Positions 18,084-27,629 are shown, counted from the stretch's first letter. The stretch: 64,000 bases of DNA from Paludibacter jiangxiensis (GCA_945870155.1 CAMBSB010000002.1:1-64000); one strand, 5' to 3'. Program-made: numbers and translations. Notes: generated by a model from the letters alone, not told the origin.

Positions 18084-18427
18084 TTTAATACATTTTTTCT
18101 CCAGGCATAAGCAAGACCTAAACCAAGAATCACTACAAAAAATAAAATACTATATAAACCCTGATAACCTAAATCGCGCACTACAGTGGCCCATGGAAAT
18201 AGAAATATTGCTTCTACATCAAACATAAGATATAGAATAGCATATAAATAATAACCCGATTTAAATTGTAACCACGAAGTACCGTGTGTTGGAATACCAC
18301 ATTCGTATGGTTCGCCTTTTTGAAGGTTGAATGATCTGGGGGCCAGAAGTAAAGCAATGCCAAGACCGGCAATTACTAATATTATACCTGCTAAAAATAC
18401 TACAAAAAATAAAGATAAATTTGTCAT
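18074..18427 (-). CDS. nuoA: NADH-quinone oxidoreductase subunit A
   Basis: The 117-residue protein has three membrane helices and the loop [44 protein letters not shown], typical of NuoA (conserved Glu, Cys and the FDVE segment). It is the first gene of the operon, with the operon promoter expected in 18428-18648. No NuoE, F or G homologue is encoded in the window, so the operon order is A-B-CD-H-I-J-K-L-M-N. Confidence 0.94.
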   Translation of the reverse strand: MTNLSLFFVVFLAGIILVIAGLGIALLLAPRSFNLQKGEPYECGIPTHGTSWLQFKSGYYLYAILYLMFDVEAIFLFPWATVVRDLGYQGLYSILFFVVILGLGLAYAWRKNVLKWN

Positions 18428-18648
18428 ATTTCATTAATATTTTTTTACACAAAAGAATCAAAGACTCGCTTTTTGACATTTTGATATTTATTCAATCAAT
18501 TTGATATCAAAATAATCTACAAAATATATTTTCTACTAACAATCACACTTTGCATTTTCTCAAAAAACGGTGCAAAGGAAATACAAAAAATTTATATACA
18601 TATCAGTATGCAACATAATTTATTGTTTTTAAGTATTGTTAAAAATTG

Positions 18649-18685
18649 AAAAGCGCAATAATAACTTAATATTATTGCGCTTTTT
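18649..18685 (-). terminator. Terminator of lepA
   Basis: AAAAGCGCAATAAT and ATTATTGCGCTTTT form a near-perfect 12-14-bp stem with an 8-base loop immediately after the lepA stop codon. On the minus strand the stem is followed by T and A residues; both arms are flanked by A/T runs, so it may work in both directions. Confidence 0.88.
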
Positions 18686-20473
18686 TTAGTCTAATTTAAG
18701 CACTTCTAAAAAAGCTTTTTGTGGAACTTCAACATTACCAATTTGTTTCATCCGTTTCTTACCTTTTTTTTGCTTCTCAAGTAGTTTTCTTTTTCTACTT
18801 ATATCACCACCATAACATTTTGCAGTAACATCTTTACGTACAGCTTTAATTGTTTCGCGCGAAATGATTTTTGCCCCGATTGCAGCCTGAACTGCAATAT
18901 CAAATTGCTGACGAGGAATAAGTTCTTTTAGTTTTTCGCACATACGGCGGCCTAAATTTACAGCATTGTCCACGTGAATCAAACACGAGAGTGCATCCAC
19001 CGGTTCGCCGTTTAACAAAATATCCAAACGTATTAATTTTGAAGGTCTGAATCCGTTGGTATGATAATCGAATGATGCATAACCTTTTGAAATACTTTTT
19101 AGTCTGTCATAAAAGTCGAATACAATTTCACCCAAAGGTAAATCGTAAATCAATTCCATGCGATTGCCTGAAATATAATTTTGTTTAATCAATTCGCCAC
19201 GTTTACCCAAACAAAGCGTCATTATTTGACCAATATAATCCGTACGGGTGATAATTGATGCTCGTATATAAGGTTCTTCTATGCGGTCGATGGCCATAAT
19301 ATCGGGCAATCCTGATGGATTATGCACTTCAATTAAGTCGCCTTTGTTGGTATACACATTATACGAAACATTTGGTACTGTGGTAATTACGTTCATATCG
19401 AACTCTCTGTCCAACCGTTCCTGAATAATTTCCATGTGAAGCATTCCCAAGAAACCGCATCGGAATCCAAATCCTAATGCTACTGATGACTCAGCTTCAA
19501 ATGTCAACGAAGCATCATTGAGTTGAAGTTTTTCAATGGACGAACGTAAATCTTCAAAATCTTCGGTATCAATAGGATAAACACCGGCAAAAACCATGGG
19601 CTTAACCTCTTGAAAACCAGCAATAGAATTAAGACAGGGGCGTTTAACGTGTGTAATTGTGTCTCCTACTTTTACTTCTTTGGAAGTTTTAATACCGGAA
19701 ATAATATAACCTACATTACCGGCACTCAGTGATTTTGTTGGTGACATTTCCAATTTCAAAATACCAATTTCCTCTGCATAATACTCTTTTTCGCTATTTA
19801 CAAATTTAACAAAGTCTCCTTTGTTAATTGTTCCATTTTCAATTTTAAAATAGGCAATAATTCCACGAAATGAGTTAAAAACCGAATCGAAAATCAAACA
19901 TTGCAATGGAGCTTCGGGGTCACCTTTAGGAGAAGGTACTCTACTTACTATCGCCTCTAAAATATCATCAACTCCCAAACCTGTTTTGCCACTTGCACGT
20001 AAAATATCGGTAGCTTTGCAGCCCAGCAAGTCCACTATTTGATCTTCAACTTCTTCGGGCATAGCATTGTCCATGTCCATTTTATTCATGATAGGGATAA
20101 TTTCCAAATCATGTTCCAATGCCATATATAAATTTGAAATAGTTTGAGCTTGTATACCTTGAGTAGCATCAACTATCAATAATGCACCTTCGCAAGCAGC
20201 AATAGAACGTGAAACTTCATAAGAAAAATCAACGTGTCCGGGAGTGTCAATTAAATTGAAAATGTATTCTTCACCATTATGTTTATAAGTCATTTGAATA
20301 GCATGACTTTTTATAGTAATGCCACGCTCACGCTCCAAATCCATATTGTCCAACACCTGAGCCTGCATTTCTTTACCGGCTACCGTGTTAGTATATTCTA
20401 ATAATCTATCGGCCAAAGTACTTTTACCATGATCGATATGTGCAATAATGCAAAAATTGCGGATATTATTCAT
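18686..20473 (-). CDS. lepA: Elongation factor 4 (LepA) GTPase
   Basis: The 595 residues show all LepA features. The G1 motif [10 protein letters not shown] lies at about 11-20, [10 protein letters not shown] near 50, DTPGHVDF near 76, NKMDMDNA near 130, EF-G-like domains II, III and V, and the LepA-specific C-terminal domain ending [28 protein letters not shown]4 back-translocates or remodels stalled ribosomes. It is a single-gene unit with its own promoter and terminator and ends in TAA. Confidence 0.96.
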   Translation of the reverse strand: MNNIRNFCIIAHIDHGKSTLADRLLEYTNTVAGKEMQAQVLDNMDLERERGITIKSHAIQMTYKHNGEEYIFNLIDTPGHVDFSYEVSRSIAACEGALLIVDATQGIQAQTISNLYMALEHDLEIIPIMNKMDMDNAMPEEVEDQIVDLLGCKATDILRASGKTGLGVDDILEAIVSRVPSPKGDPEAPLQCLIFDSVFNSFRGIIAYFKIENGTINKGDFVKFVNSEKEYYAEEIGILKLEMSPTKSLSAGNVGYIISGIKTSKEVKVGDTITHVKRPCLNSIAGFQEVKPMVFAGVYPIDTEDFEDLRSSIEKLQLNDASLTFEAESSVALGFGFRCGFLGMLHMEIIQERLDREFDMNVITTVPNVSYNVYTNKGDLIEVHNPSGLPDIMAIDRIEEPYIRASIITRTDYIGQIMTLCLGKRGELIKQNYISGNRMELIYDLPLGEIVFDFYDRLKSISKGYASFDYHTNGFRPSKLIRLDILLNGEPVDALSCLIHVDNAVNLGRRMCEKLKELIPRQQFDIAVQAAIGAKIISRETIKAVRKDVTAKCYGGDISRKRKLLEKQKKGKKRMKQIGNVEVPQKAFLEVLKLD

Positions 20474-20502
20474 TCGTAATTTTTCTGTTTTATTTTAGTG
20501 TG

Positions 20503-20510
20503 CAAAAGTA
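20503..20510 (-). promoter_or_regulatory. -7 element of the lepA promoter
   Basis: On the minus strand this reads TACTTTTG, an exact TAnnTTTG, 30 bases ahead of the lepA ATG and followed by CACA as in many Bacteroidota promoters. No clean -33 TTTG is visible. Confidence 0.6.
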
Positions 20511-20726
20511 CAAAAAAAATGATGAATAAAAAAGGGGTTTTTTAAGTTGTACAAATCATGAAAAAATGAATCTTCCAAAAAAAATGCTTTTTATATGAAA
20601 AGTAAAGATGATGATATAAATGCAAGTAAAATATTGTTTTACATTAGTTTAGCAGAATCAGTTAAAAGAAGAAGATAAAAAAAACGGGATGCAATGAAAA
20701 AAATATCAATAATTTCGCTTTGTTTA

Positions 20727-20757
20727 TTTGCAAGTTCAAAAAAACGATGTATCTTTG
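20727..20757 (+). promoter_or_regulatory. Full Bacteroidota promoter of tRNA-Phe copy 1
   Basis: TTTG (-33) at 20727-20730, a 19-base spacer, and TATCTTTG (-7) at 20750-20757 match the sigma-ABfr consensus exactly. The tRNA starts 17 bases further on. Confidence 0.85.
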
Positions 20758-20773
20758 CACCCGCTAACAGAGA

Positions 20774-20846
20774 GGTACCATAGCTCAGTTGGTAGAGCAA
20801 AGGACTGAAAATCCTTGTGTCCCCGGTTCGATTCCTGGTGGTACCA
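20774..20846 (+). tRNA. tRNA-Phe (GAA), copy 1
   Basis: The 73 bases fold into a standard cloverleaf: acceptor GGTACCA/TGGTACC, D arm GCTC...GAGC, anticodon arm AAGGA-CTGAAAA-TCCTT with anticodon GAA, and T arm CCCGG-TTCGATT-CCTGG. CCA is not encoded. A perfect promoter lies upstream and an integrase gene starts 134 bases downstream, so this is the integration target. A second, sequence-identical copy lies at 32347. Confidence 0.97.
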
Positions 20847-20851
20847 CAGAT

Positions 20852-20890
20852 AAAGCACTTTAGATCAATGATTTAAGGTGCTTTTCTTTT
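20852..20890 (+). terminator. Terminator-like hairpin after tRNA-Phe copy 1
   Basis: AAAGCACTTTA and TTAAGGTGCTTTT pair with one G-T wobble, followed by CTTTTT. It would end the tRNA transcript. Confidence 0.65.
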
Positions 20891-20948
20891 TATCCTACCC
20901 CTGCAAAATTACCTAATCTTTGACGATTTTAGTGTTGATTTATGTCCA

Positions 20949-20969
20949 ATGTAAACCAGGATGTAAACC
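20949..20969. repeat. ATGTAAACC direct-repeat pair, left end of element
   Basis: ATGTAAACC occurs twice at a 12-bp period in the integrase leader. The same pair with the same spacing occurs at 32238-32258, 88 bp before tRNA copy 2. Integrase arm-type binding sites or attachment repeats are the natural explanation. Confidence 0.6.
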
Positions 20970-20979
20970 AAAAAACAAC

Positions 20980-22179
20980 ATGAATGCAACAGTTAATGTG
21001 CTATGTTACAAGTCAAAGACTTTAGCCAACGGTGAAAATCCACTAATGATTTCAGTATGTAAGGACGGAAAAAGGTCTTACAAAAGTTTAGGAATATCCA
21101 TAAATCCAGTATTTTGGGACTTCTCAAAGAATCAACCTAAACGGAATTGCCCCAATAAAGAACAGATTGAACAGTTAATTTCAGAGAAGAAAAAAGCTTT
21201 TTCGCAAACTATTTTAGAGCTAAACACCACTGAAAAAGATTACACCTCAGATTCGCTAATTGACAAGGTCAACAAACCTTTTAAACTTCAAACAGTTGGG
21301 CAAGTATTTCTGGCCCAAATTCAGCAGTTTGAAGCCACAAAACGCAAAGGTTATGCATTATCCTGCAAGCAGGTTTACAACTCTCTAATCAAATTTAATG
21401 GTCACTTAAACCTATATTTTTCTGATATAGATGTTTCATGGTTACGCAAATATGAAATTTGGTTACGTTCAGAAGGTATTGCAGAAAATACCATTGGCAT
21501 TAGATTTAGAACACTCCGAATGATGTATAATGTCGCTATAACAGAGAAATTTGTCAATCCTGAATGTTACCCTTTCCACTCGTATAAAGTCTCTAAATTG
21601 CACGAAGAAACAGCCAAAAGAGCACTGACAAAATCCGATATTCAAAAAGTAATAGATTATCATTCAAGCAAATCACACGTTCAACTTGCTATTGATATTT
21701 TTACATTTACTTATTTTATGGGTGGTATTAATTTCGTTGATATAGCTCTTCTGACAAAAGCAAATATAATCGAAAATCAACTTGCTTATTACCGTAAGAA
21801 AACTGGCAAGCTCATAAAGCTGCCAATTCAGCCAAAAGCAATTGATTTAATCTGCAAGTATCAAAATGCCAATAGTGAGTATTTATTTCCGATATTATTT
21901 AGTTACCATACAACAGAGCAACAAATCGCCAATCGAATTCATAAAGTAATAACCAAAGTCAATACTCAGTTGAAAAAACTAGGTAAAGAATTAAAAATTC
22001 AAATAGACATAACCACCTATGTTGCCCGGCACTCATTTGCCACTGTTTTAAAGCGCTCAGGCGTTTCCACTTCCATAATAAGTGAATCACTGGGGCATAG
22101 TTCCGAAAAGGTCACGAGGATTTATCTGGATAGCTTTGAGAACAGCCAAATCAGCGAAGCGATGATGAATCTACTCTAA
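20980..22179 (+). CDS. int: Tyrosine site-specific integrase
   Basis: I choose the Met at 20980 (MNATVNVLCYKSKT) because the longer ORF start at 20920 reads through the repeat pair. The 399-residue product has the N-terminal arm-binding domain of Bacteroidota integrases (GENPLMISVCKDGKRSYKSLGISINP), a SAM-like core-binding domain (about 90-190) and a catalytic domain. In the latter, YVARHSFAT gives the second Arg, SLGHSS the His and TRIYL the nucleophile Tyr. The first catalytic Arg is not obvious in FMGGINFVD, as also reported for IntDOT-type enzymes. It has no in-frame TGA and three TGG codons. The adjacent tRNA is the probable target. Confidence 0.9.
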   Translation: MNATVNVLCYKSKTLANGENPLMISVCKDGKRSYKSLGISINPVFWDFSKNQPKRNCPNKEQIEQLISEKKKAFSQTILELNTTEKDYTSDSLIDKVNKPFKLQTVGQVFLAQIQQFEATKRKGYALSCKQVYNSLIKFNGHLNLYFSDIDVSWLRKYEIWLRSEGIAENTIGIRFRTLRMMYNVAITEKFVNPECYPFHSYKVSKLHEETAKRALTKSDIQKVIDYHSSKSHVQLAIDIFTFTYFMGGINFVDIALLTKANIIENQLAYYRKKTGKLIKLPIQPKAIDLICKYQNANSEYLFPILFSYHTTEQQIANRIHKVITKVNTQLKKLGKELKIQIDITTYVARHSFATVLKRSGVSTSIISESLGHSSEKVTRIYLDSFENSQISEAMMNLL

Positions 22180-22197
22180 AAATCTACATGATATATG

Positions 22198-22228
22198 AAA
22201 ATGCAAGGTCAAGGACTTTGCATTTTTT
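22198..22228 (+). terminator. Terminator of the integrase gene
   Basis: AAAATGCAAGG pairs with CTTTGCATTTT around a short loop and is followed by T residues, 19 bases after the integrase stop. Confidence 0.75.
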
Positions 22229-22365
22229 ATTTAGTGCGGTAGATAGAATAATTCTAAGTTCAAATGCGATAATTCGAATAATGCTGACAAATCAGTTTAT
22301 ATATCTTTGATATTCAGTTGCATGGAAATTATTTTTAATATATGGCTTAAGAAATACACAAATTA

Positions 22366-22397
22366 CTTGTATATTCCAAATATATTATATAACTTTG
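22366..22397 (+). promoter_or_regulatory. Promoter for the replication-type genes of the element
   Basis: CTTG at 22366-22369, a 20-base spacer and TAACTTTG at 22390-22397 fit the -33/-7 pattern. Transcription would start near 22404, giving a leader of about 300 bases before the HTH gene. Confidence 0.55.
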
Positions 22398-22473
22398 CAT
22401 AAATTTATAAATAAATATATTAAAATATACACAAAGCGTACTTTATGCCTGATTTATTTAGACCAACTAATTT

Positions 22474-22581
22474 ATGAGTTTCCCTGAAACTACTTCACAC
22501 AGCATTGCCTCCCTAATCTCTTTCATGCAGAACAATATTCTGGACCTGCTTCAACTCAATGAATATCTGAGTTGATTTTAA
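22474..22581 (+). CDS. Possible small ORF with a TGA two codons before TAA
   Basis: From the ATG at 22474, 33 sense codons (MSFPETTSHSIASLI...) reach TGA at 22573-22575, then TTT and TAA. Read with UGA=Trp it ends LSWF. It follows the promoter above by about 70 bases. There is no recognisable family and it may be chance. Confidence 0.2.
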
Positions 22582-22708
22582 TCACAAATACCTTATTGTC
22601 AATTGATTCACCACCAATTATTTTGTGGCTGAGTCTTTATTTTGCGTAACTATATTAGCTCGTTACTTTTATAACTAGCACGTTATCAACAATATAAACT
22701 ACATTTAT

Positions 22709-23125
22709 ATGAAGAAATTTAATGAAGCAGCTGAAACCGCCAGCACAAAACAAAAAATTAGCGGTTATTTACAAACTCATAAATCAACTCAAATGAACGT
22801 ATTTGAAAAAACAGAAGCCGATGTTAGATGACGGCTTGAATTAGAAGACAAAATTAACGAGCTAGATAAAATTAGCTCACAGTACGAAACTATTTTAAAG
22901 AACATGGAGGATTTGAAGGAAGTACTTTTTGAGAAGCAAAAACGCCCCGAAGATACTATCCTGACTAACAGGCAGTTTCTGGAACTAATGGGAATTTCCT
23001 CACGAACAGGACAAACATGACGTGATAACAATCTTATAAGTTTTAGCCAAATTGGCAATTGTTTATATTACAGATTATCAGATGTTCTTGAGTTTTTAAG
23101 CAACTATTTTCATGAACGAAAATAG
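22709..23125 (+). CDS. Helix-turn-helix (excisionase-like) protein with two in-frame TGA codons
   Basis: One frame runs from ATG 22709 to TAG 23123 and is interrupted only by TGA at 22829-22831 and 23018-23020. Read through, it encodes 138 residues: a coiled-coil-like N-terminal part (RLELEDKINELDKISSQYETIL) and a C-terminal MerR/excisionase-type HTH (LTNRQFLELMGISSRTGQT-[TGA]-RDNNLISFSQIGNCLYYRLSDVLEFL). In the large Bacteroidota family of such proteins the residue after RT(A/G)QxW-like is Trp followed by RD, so the second TGA falls on the conserved Trp codon. The ORF finder missed the gene because of the stops. It is either recoded or a pseudogene; role probably regulation or excision of the element. 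Confidence 0.75.
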
Positions 23126-23156
23126 ATCAATCAATCAACCAACTAATTAAAATACA

Positions 23157-25439
23157 ATGTATAACGAAGAAAAAAACGTTTCAATTTTCAGGAACTACAC
23201 AAATTGAATTCAAGACAAGTGCCTATTAGAAGTACTAACCGACATTAAAGATGGAAAATATAGCACTGATGTTCAATCAATTAGAAATATGATTTTTTTA
23301 GGCGATACAAATTATGCCGACACACTAAAAAAGAAACTTCAGGCATTTACACCGTCTGGCACTTTCAATAATGGTCGAAAAGCAGAATTGCTAAGTACTT
23401 ACAGCGGTTTTATAGTACTCGACATTGACAAATTAAGCGATGACCAATTATACAGTGCAAAAAAAGCAGTTCAGGACTGCCAACACACCTATTCCGTATT
23501 TATAAGCCCCAGCGGAAACGGACTCAAAGTAATAGTTCCGGTAAACAGTATGGTACAGCAGCACAAACAAGCGTATCAACAAGTTTCCAGCCATTATGAA
23601 TCACTTACAGATTTACAGATTGACCAATCAGGCAAGGACGTTTCACGCCTTTGCTTCGTGTCGTATGACCATGAATGTTATATCAATACAGATGCAGTTC
23701 CTTTTCATTTCAATGCTGATATCATGCAAATCAACCAATTACTTGTTATTAATTTTAAAAATGCCAATATGCTAAACACCGTTTCAAATATCAACGATGA
23801 ACAACAAATCTTTCAAAAGTGCATAGAATTCACCGAAAATAAACAAACTTATGCAGAGGGGAACCGTAACAATTTTATTCACCTACTTGCCTGTAACTGC
23901 AATAGGGCTGGTTTAATCCATGAATCGACAGAAAAATTTATCCTACAGTCATTCGACCTGAACCAACAGGAAACTATATGTGCAATTGATAGCGCATATA
24001 ACAATAATAGGCATGAGTTTGGAAATGTTGAATACTTTGCAAATGTTGCAACCCTTGTAAATGAAACTGAGACTCAATTTTCAAACAATATTGATGAATC
24101 CACTGAGGACGGCACAAATGATACTCCTTATTTGCCTGATGATATATTCGACCAACTACCTTCAATTTTAAAAGATGGCTGCAAAGTGTTTTCTAATCGG
24201 AGAGAAAGAGATGTATTCTTATCGTCAGCACTACCAATTTTAGGTGGTTGTATGCCTAACATAATTAGTTTATACAGCGGTAAAGAGTATTTTGCAAATC
24301 TTTATACATTTATTATCGCTGCTGCCGCAAGTGGAAAAGGTTCATTGTATTGGGCAAAAGTTTTAGGCAGTAAGTATCATAAAATCTTACTTGATGACAG
24401 CAATGTTAAGAAAAAGGAATTCGAGCAGAAAATGGAAATATATAAAAACCTGCAATTCAACAACAAAGGAAAGTCCTCTGAAATGGAATTGCCACAAGAA
24501 CCAAATTATAAAATTTTATATATTCCGGCTAATATCAGTAGTGCAAGGGTTATTCAACACCTCAAGGAAGGAAATGAACGAGGTATTTTCTGTGAAACAG
24601 AAGCTGATTCAATGGGTAATACTTTAAAGCAAGATTGGGGCGGTTATTCGGATTTACTTCGTAAAGCCTTTCACCACGAGCCAATATCTTATAGTAGAAA
24701 AACCAATAAGGAATTTGTTGAAATAGACAACCCCTGCTTATCAGTTGCGTTATCAGGGACACCCGGACAAGTTGAAAACCTTATCAAATCGTCGGAAGAT
24801 GGATTGTTCAGTCGATTTATTTTTTATTCGTTTAAATCAAACCAAAACTGAATTGAAGTTAGTGAAACCAGCAACGGCGTAAATCTTTCGGAGCATTTTG
24901 ATATATTGTCGAGCAAAGTGCTTGATTTTATTGAGTTTCTGAATACGAATAATAAAATTGCATTTAAATTAACAGGAGAGCAATGGAAGAAACTGAATGA
25001 TTTTGGTGAAAACAGTTTGATTACATTAACGAACCTATTCAGTGAAGACCTTGCAAGTACTTCCAAACGGCTAGGGATTATTTTAATGCGGATATGCATG
25101 GTGCTGACTGCTTTAAAGTATTTTGATCGAGCTGAACTGAACAATGAATTTATATGTGCTGATGAAGATTTCGAAATTGCTTTAAAACTTGTCAAAGTGT
25201 ATGAGCAACACTCTATTAACATGTTCAAGAAACTACCAAAATCGACAACCAGAGTAGATAAAACGTTGAAAAAATTATATGATTTATTACCAGAGACTTT
25301 TCAGCGTAAAGAAGCTATTCAAATAGCTAATGACAAACTGATGATAAAACAACGGTCAGCCGATGATTATCTTTCCAAATACCTGGCTTTAAAAATGCTT
25401 GATAGTCCACGATCAGGATATTACACAAAAATAAAATAA
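23157..25439 (+). CDS. VirE-N / DUF3987 primase-helicase-like protein with two in-frame TGA codons
   Basis: Tracks 23289-24851 and 24906-25439 are one frame. It starts at ATG 23157, passes TGA at 23205-23207 and 24849-24851 and ends at TAA 25437, about 760 residues. The N-terminal part is VirE-N/BT4734-like (EVLTDIKDGKY, KKKLQAFTPSGTF, YSGFIVLDIDKL). The middle and end are DUF3987, with a Walker-A-like AAAASGKGSLYWAK. Homology continues on both sides of each TGA (FRNYTN-[TGA]-IQDK; FKSNQN-[TGA]-IEVSE), and in DUF3987 relatives the second site is typically an aromatic before a DV/EV segment. Three other Trp are TGG. Such proteins serve replication of mobile elements. Confidence 0.8.
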
Positions 25440-25615
25440 TGATATTGAGAATTGCGAGGGTTGCAAAATCTGCAATCTTCGCAATTTATTTCTATTATAT
25501 CTAAAACAACACCTACCCACGCAGGTTTAAACCGAATAGGTAAAGCGGTCTTCGTCATTCCGCCACTTTGTTCACAAAAACATAGCCCCAAGGGTAAAAC
25601 AAGCAGCCTGAAAAA

Positions 25616-25650
25616 AATCTCCACACCTCGTTTACACTTCGGGTAGTATT
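25616..25650. repeat. Direct repeat, copy 1, at the left edge of the polypyrimidine region
   Basis: AATCTCCACACCTCGTTT followed by ACACTTCGGGTAGTATT. The copy at 26592-26625 is identical except for one missing A after CGTTT. Confidence 0.75.
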
Positions 25651-26591
25651 TTTTCGTCTGCCCTTGTGGCTACCGCTTCCACACTCATTCATGCGCTCCA
25701 GTAGGTGCTCTTCATGGCGTGTTAGCTTGTTTTGTTCACTACGTTCTGTCATTCCTCAGTCATGGTTGCACCTGCCCCCTAAACCCCAATAAGGTATTCG
25801 CTAAAGCTCATAATATTTTTAGTAGGGGTCAGCCACCATTTAGAGTTTTGCTCGCCTGCAGTCACTCATGCTGTTACAGTTTGTCACATTTTTTGCAACT
25901 CACTTTTCTTGTTGGCTAATTGCCGTATTCGTTCAGTCTTTTCGTTCATTTTATTTCACTACACTACTTCACTCACACCGCAACGCCAACCCCACGCAAG
26001 AGCTGTCATTCATTCACTCATTCCGTTCCATTTCGCTACAATCACTTTCAGGGGTCTATGTTTTTTCCCACGCTAATATCCTTGTGGTTGCAGCATTGTT
26101 CCGTTTCACTCCACAAAGCTTCACCACCGCACACATAAACCACTTATCGTTCTTTTCGCTACAATCCACTACATTCACTCATTACTTCCAGCCCTTGCTT
26201 TTCCAACGCTAACGTTCGAGCAAAAAAATGCGCCAAACTGGCTGCCAGCAGCACCCTGCCACAGCACTTCGTGCTATCCGTGTCCGGGGCATTCGCTCCA
26301 CTCGCAGCGGCTCGCCCACAACGCACAGGCTTCATACTTCATTCCGTTTCTCTTCATTTCGCTTTTAAGCCTTGCTATCAACGCTAGCTCAAGGCTGTTT
26401 TTACCAAGAAAATTCGGTTTAATCCTGCTTCTCCCACGCCAACCCCCGACCACCCACCCCTAATATAAATGCAGTTGATATTTAACATAATACAAAATAC
26501 AAGTGATTGACAGATCGACAAAAAAAATGTTCACAAAGATAACAGCAATAAAATAAGTCAGTAAAGGTCAAGCCCTACGGGTTTTTGCCAC

Positions 26592-26625
26592 AATCTCCAC
26601 ACCTCGTTTCACTTCGGGTAGTATT
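26592..26625. repeat. Direct repeat, copy 2, at the right edge of the polypyrimidine region
   Basis: AATCTCCACACCTCGTTT followed by CACTTCGGGTAGTATT. It matches the copy 976 bases upstream with a one-base difference, so a 1-kb unit is framed by direct repeats. Confidence 0.75.
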
Positions 26626-26783
26626 CTGCCAAAAAACCTTGACAGCCTTAACGCTTCATTTCATTTCGCTTTTTATTGCAGTAAGAGGGTGTTTACATTT
26701 TCTTTTCCCCTTTTTGCTTTTTCGCGAAGAATTAGCATTTGCTGGATTTGACAATGTATAATCACCCTTTATTCTATTGACTT

Positions 26784-27203
26784 ATGTGTACCTTTTATTT
26801 GAAGTCTTTCAATCCAAAAGACGAAATCTCAAAACCCCACTTCTTTATCCAAAACAAAGGGAATAACAGCGGAAAACCCCTTTTATCTTCCTGTCCGAAT
26901 TGCTTTACAATCCAATTCAACAATAACGATGACAAAGAGCTGGTGTACTGGTTACTTTTCTGTTTGTGGCAGTCTAACACATTTTATCAGTATTTGCGTG
27001 GTTCAGTTATTCCCTTTATCGTTCTGCGGGATATAAAATCATGTATTCAGGATGGTTTAGATAAATCGTTTAAAAGCCCGGAACAGTTTCAAAAAATGGT
27101 TTCTTCGTTTCAGTCCATTAATAAAGTCGAAAACCAGCTCAAACAAAATTTACAGGCAATCCAAAAAGCAAAAAAACTCATTCTTTACAGCTTCATGCAG
27201 TGA
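26784..27203 (+). CDS. DUF6943-like mobile-element protein
   Basis: The 139 residues include HFFIQNKGNNSGKPLLSSCPNCF, LVYWLLFCLWQSNTFYQYLRGSVIPFI and a helical C-terminus. They resemble a small family (DUF6943 in my recollection) found in Bacteroidota conjugative and mobilisable elements; function unknown. It ends in TGA after FMQ. An ATG at 26754 lies in the same frame, with a TGA between it and the track start (MYNHPLFY-[TGA]-LM), so the gene may start earlier if UGA is read as Trp. It contains two TGG codons. Confidence 0.55.
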   Translation: MCTFYLKSFNPKDEISKPHFFIQNKGNNSGKPLLSSCPNCFTIQFNNNDDKELVYWLLFCLWQSNTFYQYLRGSVIPFIVLRDIKSCIQDGLDKSFKSPEQFQKMVSSFQSINKVENQLKQNLQAIQKAKKLILYSFMQ

Positions 27204-27371
27204 ATAAGTCTACCATATCCCTAGCATAAAAGCCATATAAGCGCACCAGTTAAGGATTTGATGCAATACTCCATTTAATCGCAAGAGTTGCTTAAAATTA
27301 ATTTAAATAAGTTACGTGGTTATAAAAAGATAATGCATATCTTTGAGGGTTGGAAATGGTGAGAGTGACTT
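27204..27371. other. Short spacer between the DUF6943-like gene and the XRE gene
   Basis: 168 bases between convergently ending genes. No clear terminator or gene is seen. Confidence 0.4.
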
Positions 27372-27593
27372 TCAAATATCTTTGAAAAAGTCGCTCAAAG
27401 TTATTCCGAAATAATCACAAATTGCAGATAAAGTACTGACAGTTATATTGCTTCTCCCGGATTCTATACGAGCAATATGTATTTCAGTATCAATGAAAAA
27501 GCTATCTTGCGATATGCCTTTTTCTATTCTCAACTGCTTTACTCTATTAGCAATTTTCGAAATGAGGATAGTATTTTTTCTTTGCTTGCCCAT
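27372..27593 (-). CDS. XRE-family repressor of the cargo operon
   Basis: The 73-residue protein is a single Cro/C1-type HTH: RVKQLRIEKGISQDSFF, then the recognition segment IHIARIESGRSNITVSTLSAICDYFG and ending LSDFFKDI. It is transcribed away from the cargo genes. A perfect dyad ACTGACA-TATT-TGTCAGT (27630-27647) covers the -33 region of the cargo promoter, so it most likely represses that promoter and perhaps its own. The gene ends in TGA at the usual end of such proteins; reading through would add 20 residues without family support, which weakens a simple UGA=Trp code for all element genes. Confidence 0.8.
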   Translation of the reverse strand: MGKQRKNTILISKIANRVKQLRIEKGISQDSFFIDTEIHIARIESGRSNITVSTLSAICDYFGITLSDFFKDI

Positions 27594-27629
27594 TAACGAG
27601 CAAAATTCGTATTTTATTAAATAAATACC

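Larger units (their letters stand above)
22229..22708. other. Integrase-HTH intergenic region (480 bp)
   Basis: It contains a second TATCTTTG near 22302, a full promoter at 22366-22397 and a possible short ORF at 22474. Apart from these I see nothing that folds like a tRNA or riboswitch. Confidence 0.4.
25440..26753. other. 1.3-kb polypyrimidine region without a convincing gene
   Basis: The plus strand is strongly C+T rich. Words such as TTCATTTCGCT, TTCGCTACAATC, CATTCACTCATTCCGTT and GTTCGTTCA recur irregularly. A 34-35-base sequence occurs at both ends (25616-25650 and 26592-26625). ORFs listed here (25719, 25868, 25920 and others) are low complexity and lack codon structure or relatives I recognise. 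The position, where mobilisation genes or oriT would lie in related elements, suggests an origin region or a decayed gene. Confidence 0.5.

Noticed and set aside
22198-22708. Search for a suppressor tRNA-Trp (UCA) in the element
   Set aside because: I looked for T-arm (TTCRA) and acceptor pairings here and across the element; only the two tRNA-Phe genes fold. A cryptic tRNA elsewhere in the genome remains possible.
25555-25752. Minus-strand 65-residue ORF (MTERSEQNKLTRHEEH...)
   Set aside because: It looks more protein-like than its neighbours, but one end lies in the direct repeat and I recognise no family; too weak to call.
25719-26212. Overlapping ORFs in the polypyrimidine region
   Set aside because: Translations are repetitive Ser/His/Phe/Thr strings reflecting C+T bias; several frames are equally open, so this is composition, not coding.
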